DNA of 29,550 nucleotides from a virus: positions 1 through 29,550 of the IMG/VR virus record IMGVR_UViG_3300048593_000309; one strand, given 5' to 3'. Both the position numbers and the translations under genes were made by a program. The notes below the pieces were generated by a model that was not told the DNA's origin, searched no databases, and saw only the letters and a program-made list of their open reading frames with translations. Below are positions 18,975 through 27,089 of this stretch, one piece after another (within the stretch, counting starts at the first letter, position 1; every line of letters starts with the position of its first letter).

Positions 18975-20156
18975 TTAGCGTCCTAACGACTTCAGGACGT
19001 TCGTGACGAAGTCCTCGCTCTTCGAACCATTCGCATTTGATGCACGGGAGCCGCCAGCCGTTGCTTTCGAGCTAACACCGGGTTCACTGCCTCGATACTT
19101 CGCTAGTTCGGCTTGCAAGCGCTTGTTTACCTCGACCTGAGAGTAGAGAAGCTCACGGTATTTCGGCGCGGCAGCGGCCCACAGAGCGGCCTTCGCGAGG
19201 TCTTCTTCGCTGTTCTCGCCATTGAAGATCTGCTGCGCGAGGCTAAGTCGGCCAGTTAGTTCCGTATTCCATTCGTCGTCGTTCTCACGCGGCTCAAAGA
19301 TTTCCAGAGCGCGAGCATTCTCGCTGACCTTTGTCCAAGTCTTATTGGCCGACTCCAATGCAGCGCGAGTGCCTTCCTCGTTGTCCTGCTGGTACTTCGA
19401 AATGATCGAGTCGTAATCGGACTTCGCCTCTGACATCTCCGCAGACTTCTCGCCGTTAATCTCGTCGTACTTGACGATCAGAGCGCCAAGCTTCGCCTTC
19501 TTAGAGGGCGAAAGACCCTCAACGATGTCGTCGATCTGCGAGTTCCGATAATCGTTCTCAGGCGACTTGAGCAGGCCAACAAGCCTGTCGCCATCCGTGC
19601 CAACGACAGATTTCATCGAGTCGAACACGCCGGTAATCTTGCCTTCGTACTTTTTGACAAAGTTGGGATGGCGCTCAATGTCGAGGAGTCGAACACGTTC
19701 GGAAAGCGTGTCGCGTTCTTCCTGCAAAGTCTTGAGTTGAGCTTCGAAGTTCGGATTGGCAACCTTGCCAGACTTCATCTCTTCAAGCTGCTTGGCCAAC
19801 TGCGCCTTCTCTTCCTTGATCTTGCGGAAAGCATCAGCGGCTTTCGTGGATTTGATGGACTCAGGGATGCCAGAGTCATCAGTAGCCGAGGATTCCTCGG
19901 TAGCTGGAGCCTTCTCCTTCGGACTGAACATCCGCTCGATATCCATCTCAGACTTGCTGAGCTTGGTGTTCGCGTCGGATTTAGGCTGCGTTTGCTTCTT
20001 TTGCTTAGGCTCCTCGGTTACTTGCGAAGCTTTTGCACTAGCCTCTCCAGCGGCAGCATCCTCAAGAGTGTTAGCCTTGAAAGATTCGATGAAGGAGCTT
20101 TCGAAATCAGGCGTTTGCGCGGAGTTAACGGTCGGTGAGTTCAGTGGTTCTTCCAT
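18975..20156 (-). CDS. Probable scaffolding protein, 393 aa
   Basis: The sequence is acidic and Ser/Glu/Lys-rich with a disordered N-terminal 100 residues (AEASAKAS-type). Long helices follow: AFRKIKEEKAQLAKQLEEMK and LKTLQEERDTLSERVRLLDI, a coiled coil, at about residues 110-160. The C-terminus has KYRELLYSQVEVNKRLQAEL and a final basic helix (EDFVTNVLKSLGR), as in scaffolds that bind the capsid with a helical C-terminus. No protease domain is seen. It is at the end of the portal-led transcript. The scaffold role is inferred from composition, coiled coil and position. ATG 20156 has no SD. Confidence 0.65.
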   Translation of the reverse strand: MEEPLNSPTVNSAQTPDFESSFIESFKANTLEDAAAGEASAKASQVTEEPKQKKQTQPKSDANTKLSKSEMDIERMFSPKEKAPATEESSATDDSGIPESIKSTKAADAFRKIKEEKAQLAKQLEEMKSGKVANPNFEAQLKTLQEERDTLSERVRLLDIERHPNFVKKYEGKITGVFDSMKSVVGTDGDRLVGLLKSPENDYRNSQIDDIVEGLSPSKKAKLGALIVKYDEINGEKSAEMSEAKSDYDSIISKYQQDNEEGTRAALESANKTWTKVSENARALEIFEPRENDDEWNTELTGRLSLAQQIFNGENSEEDLAKAALWAAAAPKYRELLYSQVEVNKRLQAELAKYRGSEPGVSSKATAGGSRASNANGSKSEDFVTNVLKSLGR

Positions 20157-20162
20157 AAAATG

Positions 20163-20495
20163 TTAGTATTGTTTTTCAAATGTTGCTTCAGGTTCTCTCG
20201 TTGTGTCGGTTACTGCAAGTTTTCGAATGTTTTCGAGGCAATGAGCGTAGCCAGCGGTTACACCAGCAGCGAAAACAATGTCCGATTCCTTGCTTCCTTG
20301 GGAGGGCATAGGCACCGGCATCGACTCAGCCACGATGCGTAAAGCCATCCGAAGAATCGGATTTCGTAAAATAAGCGCAAGTTCGCCCTGTTGGCCAGCC
20401 GTTGTCCATTCGAGAATGTCTACCTCAGGCAAGTCCATCAGGCTTTTCGCCATCTCCTTGCGGTTCTTCGTCGAGCCTCTTAGCCAGTTCATCAT
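20163..20495 (-). CDS. Hypothetical protein, 110 aa
   Basis: ATG 20495 (MMNWLRGSTKNRKEMAKSLM) lies 71 nt inside the GH130-like gene in another frame; ATG 20453 (MAKSLMDLPEVDILEW) is an alternative start. The middle is helical (ELALILRNPILRMALRIVAE), and VFAAGVTAGYAHCLENIRKL near the end is also helical. The protein resembles small phage helper proteins that precede scaffold genes, but no family is recognised. The stop is 6 nt from the scaffold start. Confidence 0.6.
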   Translation of the reverse strand: MMNWLRGSTKNRKEMAKSLMDLPEVDILEWTTAGQQGELALILRNPILRMALRIVAESMPVPMPSQGSKESDIVFAAGVTAGYAHCLENIRKLAVTDTTREPEATFEKQY

Positions 20496-21780
20496 ACTTT
20501 GATTTCTTGTTTCGTTTTAGTTTATGTCTCTGCGGAATTGGATCGAGAACTTCGTCGAGTTTGATCGGGTTCTCTTTGTTGACGACGTCACGCTTGGGTC
20601 GAATCACCTTCGTCACCTCAAGCAAGTCGGCCAACGGAATCTTGATGTAACCACAGTCCACATCGTTGATGCCGTACGAGACGACAAACTTATTCTTTGC
20701 GGTATCGAAGAATGCGCCGCACGGGAATACGACCGCAGGCAATCCCGGCCACCAATCTTGCTGATTCGTTCCAGTCAGAAGCGGCAGCGTCGTCATGCGA
20801 ACGATGCGGAAAGGCGGCTTCGCTTCGAAAGCGTAGGCACCCATGTAGTAGCGGCGCTTCTTGTTGATCCACGGCAGCGAACTGTGGAAGAAGGTCCAGT
20901 ACAGGCCGTCGCATAGGATCGGATTGGAGCCTCCGCGCACCTCGCCAAACTTCCAGAGCGGATTGAACTCGTCGGTGACGTATTCCTCCTCCTTCTCTAA
21001 ACGCCCATTAAGGCGTACAACGACGTGTGGGTTGGCCGAATACACCATGTGTGGCGCATTATCGTGGACGAAGTAGAGCCAGTTCTTCTCATGCCCATCG
21101 TTGATCATGGCCTGCGCGTAGTTGTTGCCGTAGATCATGTCGAAACGGCCTACGTTCAGGAAATGCTTGTCCAGAAGGAACATTCCTTGGTGCGCGTAAC
21201 TCTTGAACGGGACGAATGTGCAGCACGCAAGCCCGTACTTGTCGCCGAATTTTAGGACGCGAGGGTCTTCGAATTGTTCGAGGGGGTAGTGGGAGATTAA
21301 CTGGGTCAAAGACTTCTTTGTGGCGCGAAGATCCTGACTCAGTTCGAAGATGACGATGTCGTTCTTCTCGATGTAGACATCCTCGTCCTTCTCGCGCTTG
21401 TTACGGCAGCGACGGGCGAAAAGCATGATTCGACCATCTGGTTCGAGCATGATTGCCGGGTTGAAGTAGTACGTCCCCGTTTCCTGCGGCAGGACGATTT
21501 TGCCAGTCTCCCAATCGGTTTGTTCACTCAGCTTGGGGACGTCATTTTTTGCGTAGCTCATTAGAAACTCGGCAGCGAATTTGACTTCATCGTAGAGAGC
21601 GAGCCAATGATCGCGCTCCTCGCGGACCTCGGTCAAATGCTCGTCATGTTCTTTGGTTCGAATCTCAAGCGTTTTGCGAAGGTCTTCGATTTCCTGAAGA
21701 AGATCCGCCGGACCATCGCCGCCCGTTGCAAATCGTTTGAGAGCTTTGAGGGACAGACTTCGGATTATGTCTTTCATCAT
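20425..21780 (-). CDS. GH130-like beta-propeller glycoside phosphorylase/hydrolase-type protein, 451 aa
   Basis: An N-terminal coiled coil (residues about 25-62) precedes a body with the GH130 signs. FNPAIMLEPDGRIMLFARR (106-123) and FEDPRVLKFGDKYGLACCTF (170-189, EDPR motif) are followed by EVRGGSNPILCDGLYWTFFH and VVFPCGAFFDTAKNKFVVSY. GH130 enzymes are five-bladed propellers that phosphorolyse or hydrolyse beta-mannosides. The tail is Lys/Pro-rich. It overlaps the GT25 gene by ATGA. The substrate is unknown and catalytic residues are not assigned, so it may act on or merely bind glycans. I am confident of the fold family, less so of activity. Confidence 0.75.
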   Translation of the reverse strand: MMKDIIRSLSLKALKRFATGGDGPADLLQEIEDLRKTLEIRTKEHDEHLTEVREERDHWLALYDEVKFAAEFLMSYAKNDVPKLSEQTDWETGKIVLPQETGTYYFNPAIMLEPDGRIMLFARRCRNKREKDEDVYIEKNDIVIFELSQDLRATKKSLTQLISHYPLEQFEDPRVLKFGDKYGLACCTFVPFKSYAHQGMFLLDKHFLNVGRFDMIYGNNYAQAMINDGHEKNWLYFVHDNAPHMVYSANPHVVVRLNGRLEKEEEYVTDEFNPLWKFGEVRGGSNPILCDGLYWTFFHSSLPWINKKRRYYMGAYAFEAKPPFRIVRMTTLPLLTGTNQQDWWPGLPAVVFPCGAFFDTAKNKFVVSYGINDVDCGYIKIPLADLLEVTKVIRPKRDVVNKENPIKLDEVLDPIPQRHKLKRNKKSKYDELAKRLDEEPQGDGEKPDGLA

Positions 21781-22406
21781 GGATACAAGTTTGTGTTCTC
21801 CTGCGTAGCTAACCTTGGAAGAACCCCGTAGAAGTTCATCCTTGGCATTGAATCGACCAGCATCTGGATGTCGATTGGTGCCCAGACCTTTTGATTCGTT
21901 TCGAGGAGCTTACAAACGCCCTCGTAATTTACAAGATATGCGTGGGTACACATGCCTCTCACTAGTTTGTAGAGGTTTGATGCGATGTAACCGTGATCTT
22001 CGATGGGGTCGGTGCAGCAACTTCCGAGGTAGACGACGTGCCAATCATTCGGAAGGAACTGAAGGTTGTCATTGGCCTTTGCTTTCCAGTTCTCGTCAAG
22101 AAACTCAACGTCATCCTCGACGATCAAGAAGGTGCGATGATCGGTTACCTTCGATTCAACCATCCACTTGATGGCCGACCAGACGGAGAAGTGACTAAGT
22201 CCGGCGACGATGGTCTTGCACTTCGCCTTCTCCTTCTCGCGAGTGTGATAGTAGTCGGTTGAAATGCCGCAGTTATGCGAACGAAAGCCGTAAATCGGAA
22301 CCGCATCAATTCCGAACGACTTCATGTATCTGATGCACCGCTTCTCCTTTTCGCCCTCAGGTTTTGAGACAATGAAGGTCGGTGTATTCTCGAAATCAAC
22401 TTTCAT
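21777..22406 (-). CDS. GT25-family glycosyltransferase, 209 aa
   Basis: I start at ATG 22406 (MKVDFENTPTFIVSKPEGEK), in an ATGA overlap with the methyltransferase gene; a longer frame to 22451 is rejected. GT25 signs are the N-terminal VSKPEGEKEKRCIRYMKSFG, YHTREKEKAKCKTIVAG and LSHFSVWSAIKWMVES. They are followed by FLIVEDDVEFLDENWKAKAN, the EDD metal motif, and HVVYLGSCC. It resembles LPS-type glycosyltransferases that add sugars from nucleotide donors. It is a paralogue of the gene at 22998. The acceptor is unknown. No membrane segment, so cytoplasmic. Confidence 0.85.
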   Translation of the reverse strand: MKVDFENTPTFIVSKPEGEKEKRCIRYMKSFGIDAVPIYGFRSHNCGISTDYYHTREKEKAKCKTIVAGLSHFSVWSAIKWMVESKVTDHRTFLIVEDDVEFLDENWKAKANDNLQFLPNDWHVVYLGSCCTDPIEDHGYIASNLYKLVRGMCTHAYLVNYEGVCKLLETNQKVWAPIDIQMLVDSMPRMNFYGVLPRLATQENTNLYP

Positions 22407-22993
22407 CGGTTTGGAAGGATGTAGATGATGCCACGTCGCGCACCTGTGCATCGGCTCGGATGATTGTAGTAGTAGCTATAGCCATAACGCTGAGTTAAAG
22501 TTTTAGCCCTATAAATAGCGTCTAGCTTCTCTTTAACGTATCCAAAACATATTTCATGTTCTTTGTAAGCGTCGTACCCAAGTTGTCCGGTGGGTTCTTT
22601 GAAGTCGTGGATTGCGATGACTGGATGAATATCGAACCGATTGATTGCCTCAAGCTCTTCGAGAAGCGGCAGATAGTCGTTCCAATGCGCGTCGAGGAAG
22701 AAGATTGTGTCGTGTCCAACGCCGTGATGCGGGATGAACCAGTTCATGCAGGCATCGCTGCTACCTTCGAACATCTCGACGTAGACGTTCTCGCGCTTAA
22801 ACCGTTCCTTCGCCTTCTCAACCCGATCATTGTCGAGTTCGCAGGAAACCGTCTTCAGGAAGTTCTTGGCCAACCAGATGGTCGTATCACCTTCGTGCGT
22901 TCCTGTTTCGACCGCAGTCGTCAGCTCGAAGCGTTCCTTGAGGTAAAGAAACTCCTGCTCAATGAATGTGTCTCCGTTGAATGGTGAACCCAT
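22403..22993 (-). CDS. Class I SAM-dependent methyltransferase-like protein, 196 aa
   Basis: Residues about 26-42 (TAVETGTHEGDTTIWLAKNF) look like a class I SAM-binding motif (E-T-G-T-x-x-G-x-T). CELDNDRVEKAKERFKREN is the acidic loop and helix after strand 2. HDTIFFLDAHWNDYLPLLEE fits strand 4 with its Asp. AIHDFKEPTG is strand 5. Such proteins often methylate sugars in glycan loci. It overlaps the downstream GT25 gene by ATGA. Substrate unknown. ATG 22993 has an A/T-rich leader without a SD. Confidence 0.75.
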   Translation of the reverse strand: MGSPFNGDTFIEQEFLYLKERFELTTAVETGTHEGDTTIWLAKNFLKTVSCELDNDRVEKAKERFKRENVYVEMFEGSSDACMNWFIPHHGVGHDTIFFLDAHWNDYLPLLEELEAINRFDIHPVIAIHDFKEPTGQLGYDAYKEHEICFGYVKEKLDAIYRAKTLTQRYGYSYYYNHPSRCTGARRGIIYILPNR

Positions 22994-22997
22994 AGTT

Positions 22998-23600
22998 TTA
23001 GTCGGCTAAATTCATTCCCTCTTGATCGGCGACACGCGGGAAAATTGTGAAGCAGTTGAGGTGATGCTTGCTGTTGAAATACATCTGCAAATCAATCGGA
23101 GCGTAAATTTTCTCGTTCGTCTCGATTAACGTCTTCAGCGCCTTCTTTCGGACAACGTAGCAGTGGGTGCAGAGCGGCATCCCCTCGAACAGATTGGAAT
23201 CATACTCACGGCTAATCTTGCCGTGAACGCAGCATGAGCCGGGATAGAGCAAATCCCAATTCTCAGGAAGCTTGGTTAGAGCGCGTTCAACCGTCTCGCG
23301 CCAGTTCGGCCTGAACAAGATGTCATCCTCAAGCACCATGACCATCTCAGGAGTGTTTGGATCAAACTCTAGGGCGTTCCAGAGCATCCAATGCGACATC
23401 GTGCATCCGACATGCTTGTGGCAGATTGTGTATCCAGAGCCGGGGTTATCGACCTCGTACGGAATGCTGGCCTTTAGCCCAGACTTCTTCCCATCAAGAC
23501 CATAGAAAATCCGATAGCTATTGATTCCAGCGGATTCAAGGTTTTCTTTTAAGCGCGGGATGCGAGAAGAACCTCGCACCGTGATAACGACCGTTTCCAC
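22998..23600 (-). CDS. GT25-family glycosyltransferase, 200 aa
   Basis: Start GTG 23600. The N-terminus METVVITVRGSSRIPRLKEN, then YRIFYGLDGKKSG and GCTMSHWMLWNALEFD are typical GT25 features. VMVLEDDILFRPNWRETVER carries the EDD motif, and WDLLYPGSCCVHGKISREY follows. The C-terminal CTHCYVVRKKALKTLIETNE and PIDLQMYFNS match its paralogue at 21777. It should transfer a sugar to a glycan. It is 4 nt from the methyltransferase gene downstream. Confidence 0.85.
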   Translation of the reverse strand: METVVITVRGSSRIPRLKENLESAGINSYRIFYGLDGKKSGLKASIPYEVDNPGSGYTICHKHVGCTMSHWMLWNALEFDPNTPEMVMVLEDDILFRPNWRETVERALTKLPENWDLLYPGSCCVHGKISREYDSNLFEGMPLCTHCYVVRKKALKTLIETNEKIYAPIDLQMYFNSKHHLNCFTIFPRVADQEGMNLAD

Positions 23601-23604
23601 GGGG

Positions 23605-24222
23605 TTACTTTAACTTTCGATAGATGGCAAATACGCTCTCGTTAAGGTCAAATCGCGAGATAAATTCGCAACGCTTGAGGACAAACTTGATGGCTGTCTG
23701 AGTTGAATCCCAGTTCACATCGTCCATGACCAGATAGCCGCCAACCTTTAGCTTTGGGAGCCAGTTGACGACATCGCTCGTAGACGGCCATTCGGCGTGA
23801 TTGGCATCGATGTGAACCATGTCCATGTCCGGCAGAAATCGTGAAGCGTCCCACGAAGACATGCGGCAGAACTGAATATTCTTCACGACTCCAGCGCGAA
23901 CTGTGTGCCCAACAAAAGCCTCGTAGTGCCTGTCCAGATCAAGCGTAGCCCACCACTCTTGATTCGCAGTAGACTCGTCATCGATACAGTCCTCTTTCTT
24001 CCAAGAGTCGATGGCGTAAACGGTTCCGCTTCCGTTGAGCTTGCATGCGTAGGCTAGAGCAAGCGTTGACTTGCCTTCAAAAACACCTACTTCAGCAATC
24101 CTTTGAGGCTTTGATTCGAGGACAAGCTTGGCAATTTCAAGCCCCTTTTTCGGATCGCACCATCCTCCCATTTTAGGGAACTGATCGGCGATGAATTGAG
24201 CGACATTTTGTTCGTTTTCCAT
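23605..24222 (-). CDS. Class I SAM-dependent methyltransferase (Methyltransf_24 type), 205 aa
   Basis: RIAEVGVFEGKSTLALAYAC (residues about 41-60) is the SAM-binding motif I. It is followed by TVYAIDSWKKEDC, the acidic end of strand 2. MDMVHIDANHAEWPSTSDVV and LPKLKVGGYLVMDDVNWDS fit strands 4 and 5, as in sugar or small-molecule O-methyltransferases. It precedes the GT25 gene by 4 nt and follows the portal by 3 nt, so one operon. The substrate is not known. The last part (FELNE-like, SRFDLNESVFAIYRKLK) closes the fold. Confidence 0.8.
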   Translation of the reverse strand: MENEQNVAQFIADQFPKMGGWCDPKKGLEIAKLVLESKPQRIAEVGVFEGKSTLALAYACKLNGSGTVYAIDSWKKEDCIDDESTANQEWWATLDLDRHYEAFVGHTVRAGVVKNIQFCRMSSWDASRFLPDMDMVHIDANHAEWPSTSDVVNWLPKLKVGGYLVMDDVNWDSTQTAIKFVLKRCEFISRFDLNESVFAIYRKLK

Positions 24223-24225
24223 ATT

Positions 24226-26475
24226 TTATCCCTGACGCGACAAGTTGGATTCCGCAGTTGCATTCGCACGCTGAATATCAGCGGTTGTCTTCGCATTCCG
24301 GCGTGACAAATCTGCCATCGCCTTCGTGTTCTGACGCTGAATGTTGGCCATAGTCTCGGCGTTCTGGCGAGCGATTTTCGCCTGAACCTCCGCGTTCATC
24401 ACGGCTGTACGAGGATCGGAGCCTTGCTGAATTGCCTGAGCCTGCTGCTGCTGCGCCATCGCTTGCTGCTGCTCTTGGAGCATCTGACCAAGCTGCTCAA
24501 CGGTCTGCCCGAGCATTCCAAGCTGCTGGACGTACGCATCGACCTGCTGCTTGCGCGACGGATCGGTTGCGAGGCGCTGGATGTGCTGCTGAACATGCTG
24601 ACCAATACCCTGCATGAAGAGCATGATTTCCTCTGGGTTACCGCCACCTTGAAGCGATGACGCTGCTTCGTTCGCCGCGCCAAGGTGAGTCTCGATGTGG
24701 ATGATCTGATTCTGCGTGTCGGTGACGAGCGGCATGTTGCCCTGACGCAGTGAGGCATGCTCCAGAACAGCCAGAGCGGCTTGATCCTGCGTACGAGACG
24801 ACTGGAGCTGAGAGGGCAGATAACGATCCACCATCTGTTGGCCAACCTGTGCGGCAATATAGTCCTTGAGCAGGTTAATTTTGCCGCCCTCTGGAAGCGA
24901 ACCGGACAACTGGAGAAGCGAACCGAGAAGCTGTTGCTTAGCAAACTGAGAACCTTGGCCCACAGTCCTAGTCGCCTCAACGTAGTCGATGTCGATCATT
25001 GCCTGCACCGGAACGCCGCGCTCTTTGCATCGACGCTGGAACTCGATGGCGTCCTTATCGGACTTCGTAATCGGGTTCAGATTAGGATTCGAAGCGCGGT
25101 TGTACCGTTCCTCAAAGAAGGAATCGAGCTGAGTGTAATACCGGCTCAACTGCGTCTTACCGATTGCGGACTGCTGTGAGACGATGGCTTGGACTTCCGT
25201 CGCTGTCCGTGGGTTGCCCTGCGGCTTGTTGAGCGATTGGCGATACTGAGAGAGATTGCCTTGAAGAACATTTTCAAGGTCCGCATTGACCGCCATTGGA
25301 GCATCCAGAACTCCAGCAATATTCTGCTGAACGACTTCGTAATCTGGCGGAAGAATGGCATACGGTCCTTGCTGTACGACGCTTGTCTTGCTCAGCGCAT
25401 TGGCGTTCAGGGGTCGGAATAGGATCTGAGTCCTCGCAAACGCGCTGTCTACCATTGAGCAGCGAAGACGATTCTTTAGCTCCATCGGCTGAAGCATCTT
25501 GATGCCTAAGCCCTTAACGCCGTGATGCTCGCCGTCGCCACGGTCGTAGTACATCGGATGAATGACCTGCTCCCACCGGCTGAACCGGCGAAGCTTGCGA
25601 TACATAAAGCTCTCGCTGTCGCGCTCATCGATGATTACATGGCTGATCTGGCCATCGAATTCCTTGTAGAAAACGTGGCACATCAACACGACCTCGGAAC
25701 GTGCGCTGAACGTGATGTCGTTCGAGCGAAGCTGCTTCTGGAAGAACTCCCAGTCGTACTGAACGCCAGAACGATACGGCTCAGGCATCGCCGCACGAAT
25801 GCGCTGACGGACATAATCGACATCCCAACCGGAAGCTTTTGCCGCCTTTTCGTCTTGGATCTTCTCGAACAGATCATCCACGCCCATGCGCGTACGGACG
25901 CAAGCTACCTTCCAGTCGCTCACGTTTGACTTAGTGCCGTCTGGGACGAGCAGGTCCGTCGCCATGATGGCTTTGCAGCGCCAGTTGGTGTTGTCCTCAA
26001 AGATCAGCGGACCATCGCCAATGAGAACCATCTCACGCTGCGAGAGCTGCATAATGTAGTCGAAGTCCTTGTCGAGCTTCTGGAGCCGGTCAAACTCTTC
26101 CGTGATAATCTTCGACCATTCCTCCCGCTTATCCATGTCATTACCGTACGCGGTACGAATGTTCGTGTAGGTCGGAACCTCGGCGAACACGTCGTAGAAG
26201 GCGGACATCGCCAGCGTGAGGAACGCTTCCGACTCACGAAAGTTGACGTTGGTGCGGAACGCTTGGTTGTTGCGACGCAGTTCTGCTGGATTGTACGGAG
26301 GATTTCCATCGACCAGACCGCGCAGCTTGGCTCGCGTACTATTACGCAGCTCATCAGCCATGATAAGCTTCTGAAAGATTTCGCGAGCGGATGCCGCGTC
26401 GGCTATGCGCGTTTCAGGCGCTTTGCCGTCTTCGTTGATAGTTTCAAGCGGCAGTTGGGCTAGGTTTCCGTACAT
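24226..26475 (-). CDS. Portal (head-tail connector) protein, 749 aa
   Basis: Long, mostly helical protein next to the large terminase, the normal portal place. Podovirus-type connector signs include MYYDRGDGEHHGVKGLGIKM, KPQGNPRTATEVQAIVSQQS and SFFEERYNRASNPNLNPIT. The dodecameric portal forms the DNA entry ring and binds the terminase. The C-terminal part is Gln-rich and then has four 11-residue repeats (702-745, core R-x-N-x-x-x-x-A-D/N-I/L), a hendecad coiled coil that may build a barrel. The length is long for a portal, close to P22-type portals. It overlaps the Cys-rich gene by 16 nt. Confidence 0.85.
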   Translation of the reverse strand: MYGNLAQLPLETINEDGKAPETRIADAASAREIFQKLIMADELRNSTRAKLRGLVDGNPPYNPAELRRNNQAFRTNVNFRESEAFLTLAMSAFYDVFAEVPTYTNIRTAYGNDMDKREEWSKIITEEFDRLQKLDKDFDYIMQLSQREMVLIGDGPLIFEDNTNWRCKAIMATDLLVPDGTKSNVSDWKVACVRTRMGVDDLFEKIQDEKAAKASGWDVDYVRQRIRAAMPEPYRSGVQYDWEFFQKQLRSNDITFSARSEVVLMCHVFYKEFDGQISHVIIDERDSESFMYRKLRRFSRWEQVIHPMYYDRGDGEHHGVKGLGIKMLQPMELKNRLRCSMVDSAFARTQILFRPLNANALSKTSVVQQGPYAILPPDYEVVQQNIAGVLDAPMAVNADLENVLQGNLSQYRQSLNKPQGNPRTATEVQAIVSQQSAIGKTQLSRYYTQLDSFFEERYNRASNPNLNPITKSDKDAIEFQRRCKERGVPVQAMIDIDYVEATRTVGQGSQFAKQQLLGSLLQLSGSLPEGGKINLLKDYIAAQVGQQMVDRYLPSQLQSSRTQDQAALAVLEHASLRQGNMPLVTDTQNQIIHIETHLGAANEAASSLQGGGNPEEIMLFMQGIGQHVQQHIQRLATDPSRKQQVDAYVQQLGMLGQTVEQLGQMLQEQQQAMAQQQQAQAIQQGSDPRTAVMNAEVQAKIARQNAETMANIQRQNTKAMADLSRRNAKTTADIQRANATAESNLSRQG

Positions 26476-27089
26476 GGTCGTTTTTTCCAGCAGTGAGCCG
26501 GAAGGTTTTCGTTCTCTGTAGCGTCCGAGAATTTATGAAGGGTTTCAATGGGAAACCAAACCATGCTTCTGATAAAGCAACCGCAAAACTCGCAGCTTTG
26601 CAGGCTTTCGTCTACCGGAGTGCTGCCGTGTTGAGAGAAAGTTTTGACAGCATCCTTTAGCACACGGGCGTTGCATCCGGTGCATCCAAGTGGTTTTCGA
26701 TTGTAAACGCAGGTCGAGCAGATGCTTGCGCGCCTATTCGCCTCCGCCTGATCAACCTTACCGCCGCCAACCGTAAGTCCGTGGAGAAGACTCATGCTGA
26801 ATCGGATGACGTCTCCGATCTGAAGCGATTTACGTCCCTCTGGCTTGGGAACATTAACTTCGTTGTAAGAGCAATCGGCACCGTTACGACACGCATATTC
26901 GGTGATTAAATCGTCAAGGTTGCTCGGGATTTGAATCGCGTTTGCCGTGTAGTGATTGCGAACAAACTCATGGAGCTGCGCCCACGATCCTCCGGGTACT
27001 TCAATGCCAGTCTCGGGAATGCGGTAATGCCATCCGCCGGGGATGACCATGTGTTCGTTCAGAACTTTGTAACCAGTGGTTTTGCTCAT
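26460..27089 (-). CDS. Cys-rich zinc-ribbon-like protein, 209 aa
   Basis: It carries CSTCVYNRKPLGCTGC (Cys 124, 127, 136, 139), a C-x2-C-x8-C-x2-C zinc-ribbon pattern. A further CEFCGC (166, 169, 171) and two Cys near the C-terminus (200, 206) follow. The N-terminal half is not recognised (GWHYRIPETGIEVPGGSW). It sits between the large terminase and the portal, with overlaps to both, so a role in packaging or portal assembly is possible but not shown. No known family is assigned. The ATG 27089 overlaps the terminase stop by ATGA. Confidence 0.7.
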   Translation of the reverse strand: MSKTTGYKVLNEHMVIPGGWHYRIPETGIEVPGGSWAQLHEFVRNHYTANAIQIPSNLDDLITEYACRNGADCSYNEVNVPKPEGRKSLQIGDVIRFSMSLLHGLTVGGGKVDQAEANRRASICSTCVYNRKPLGCTGCNARVLKDAVKTFSQHGSTPVDESLQSCEFCGCFIRSMVWFPIETLHKFSDATENENLPAHCWKKRPCTET

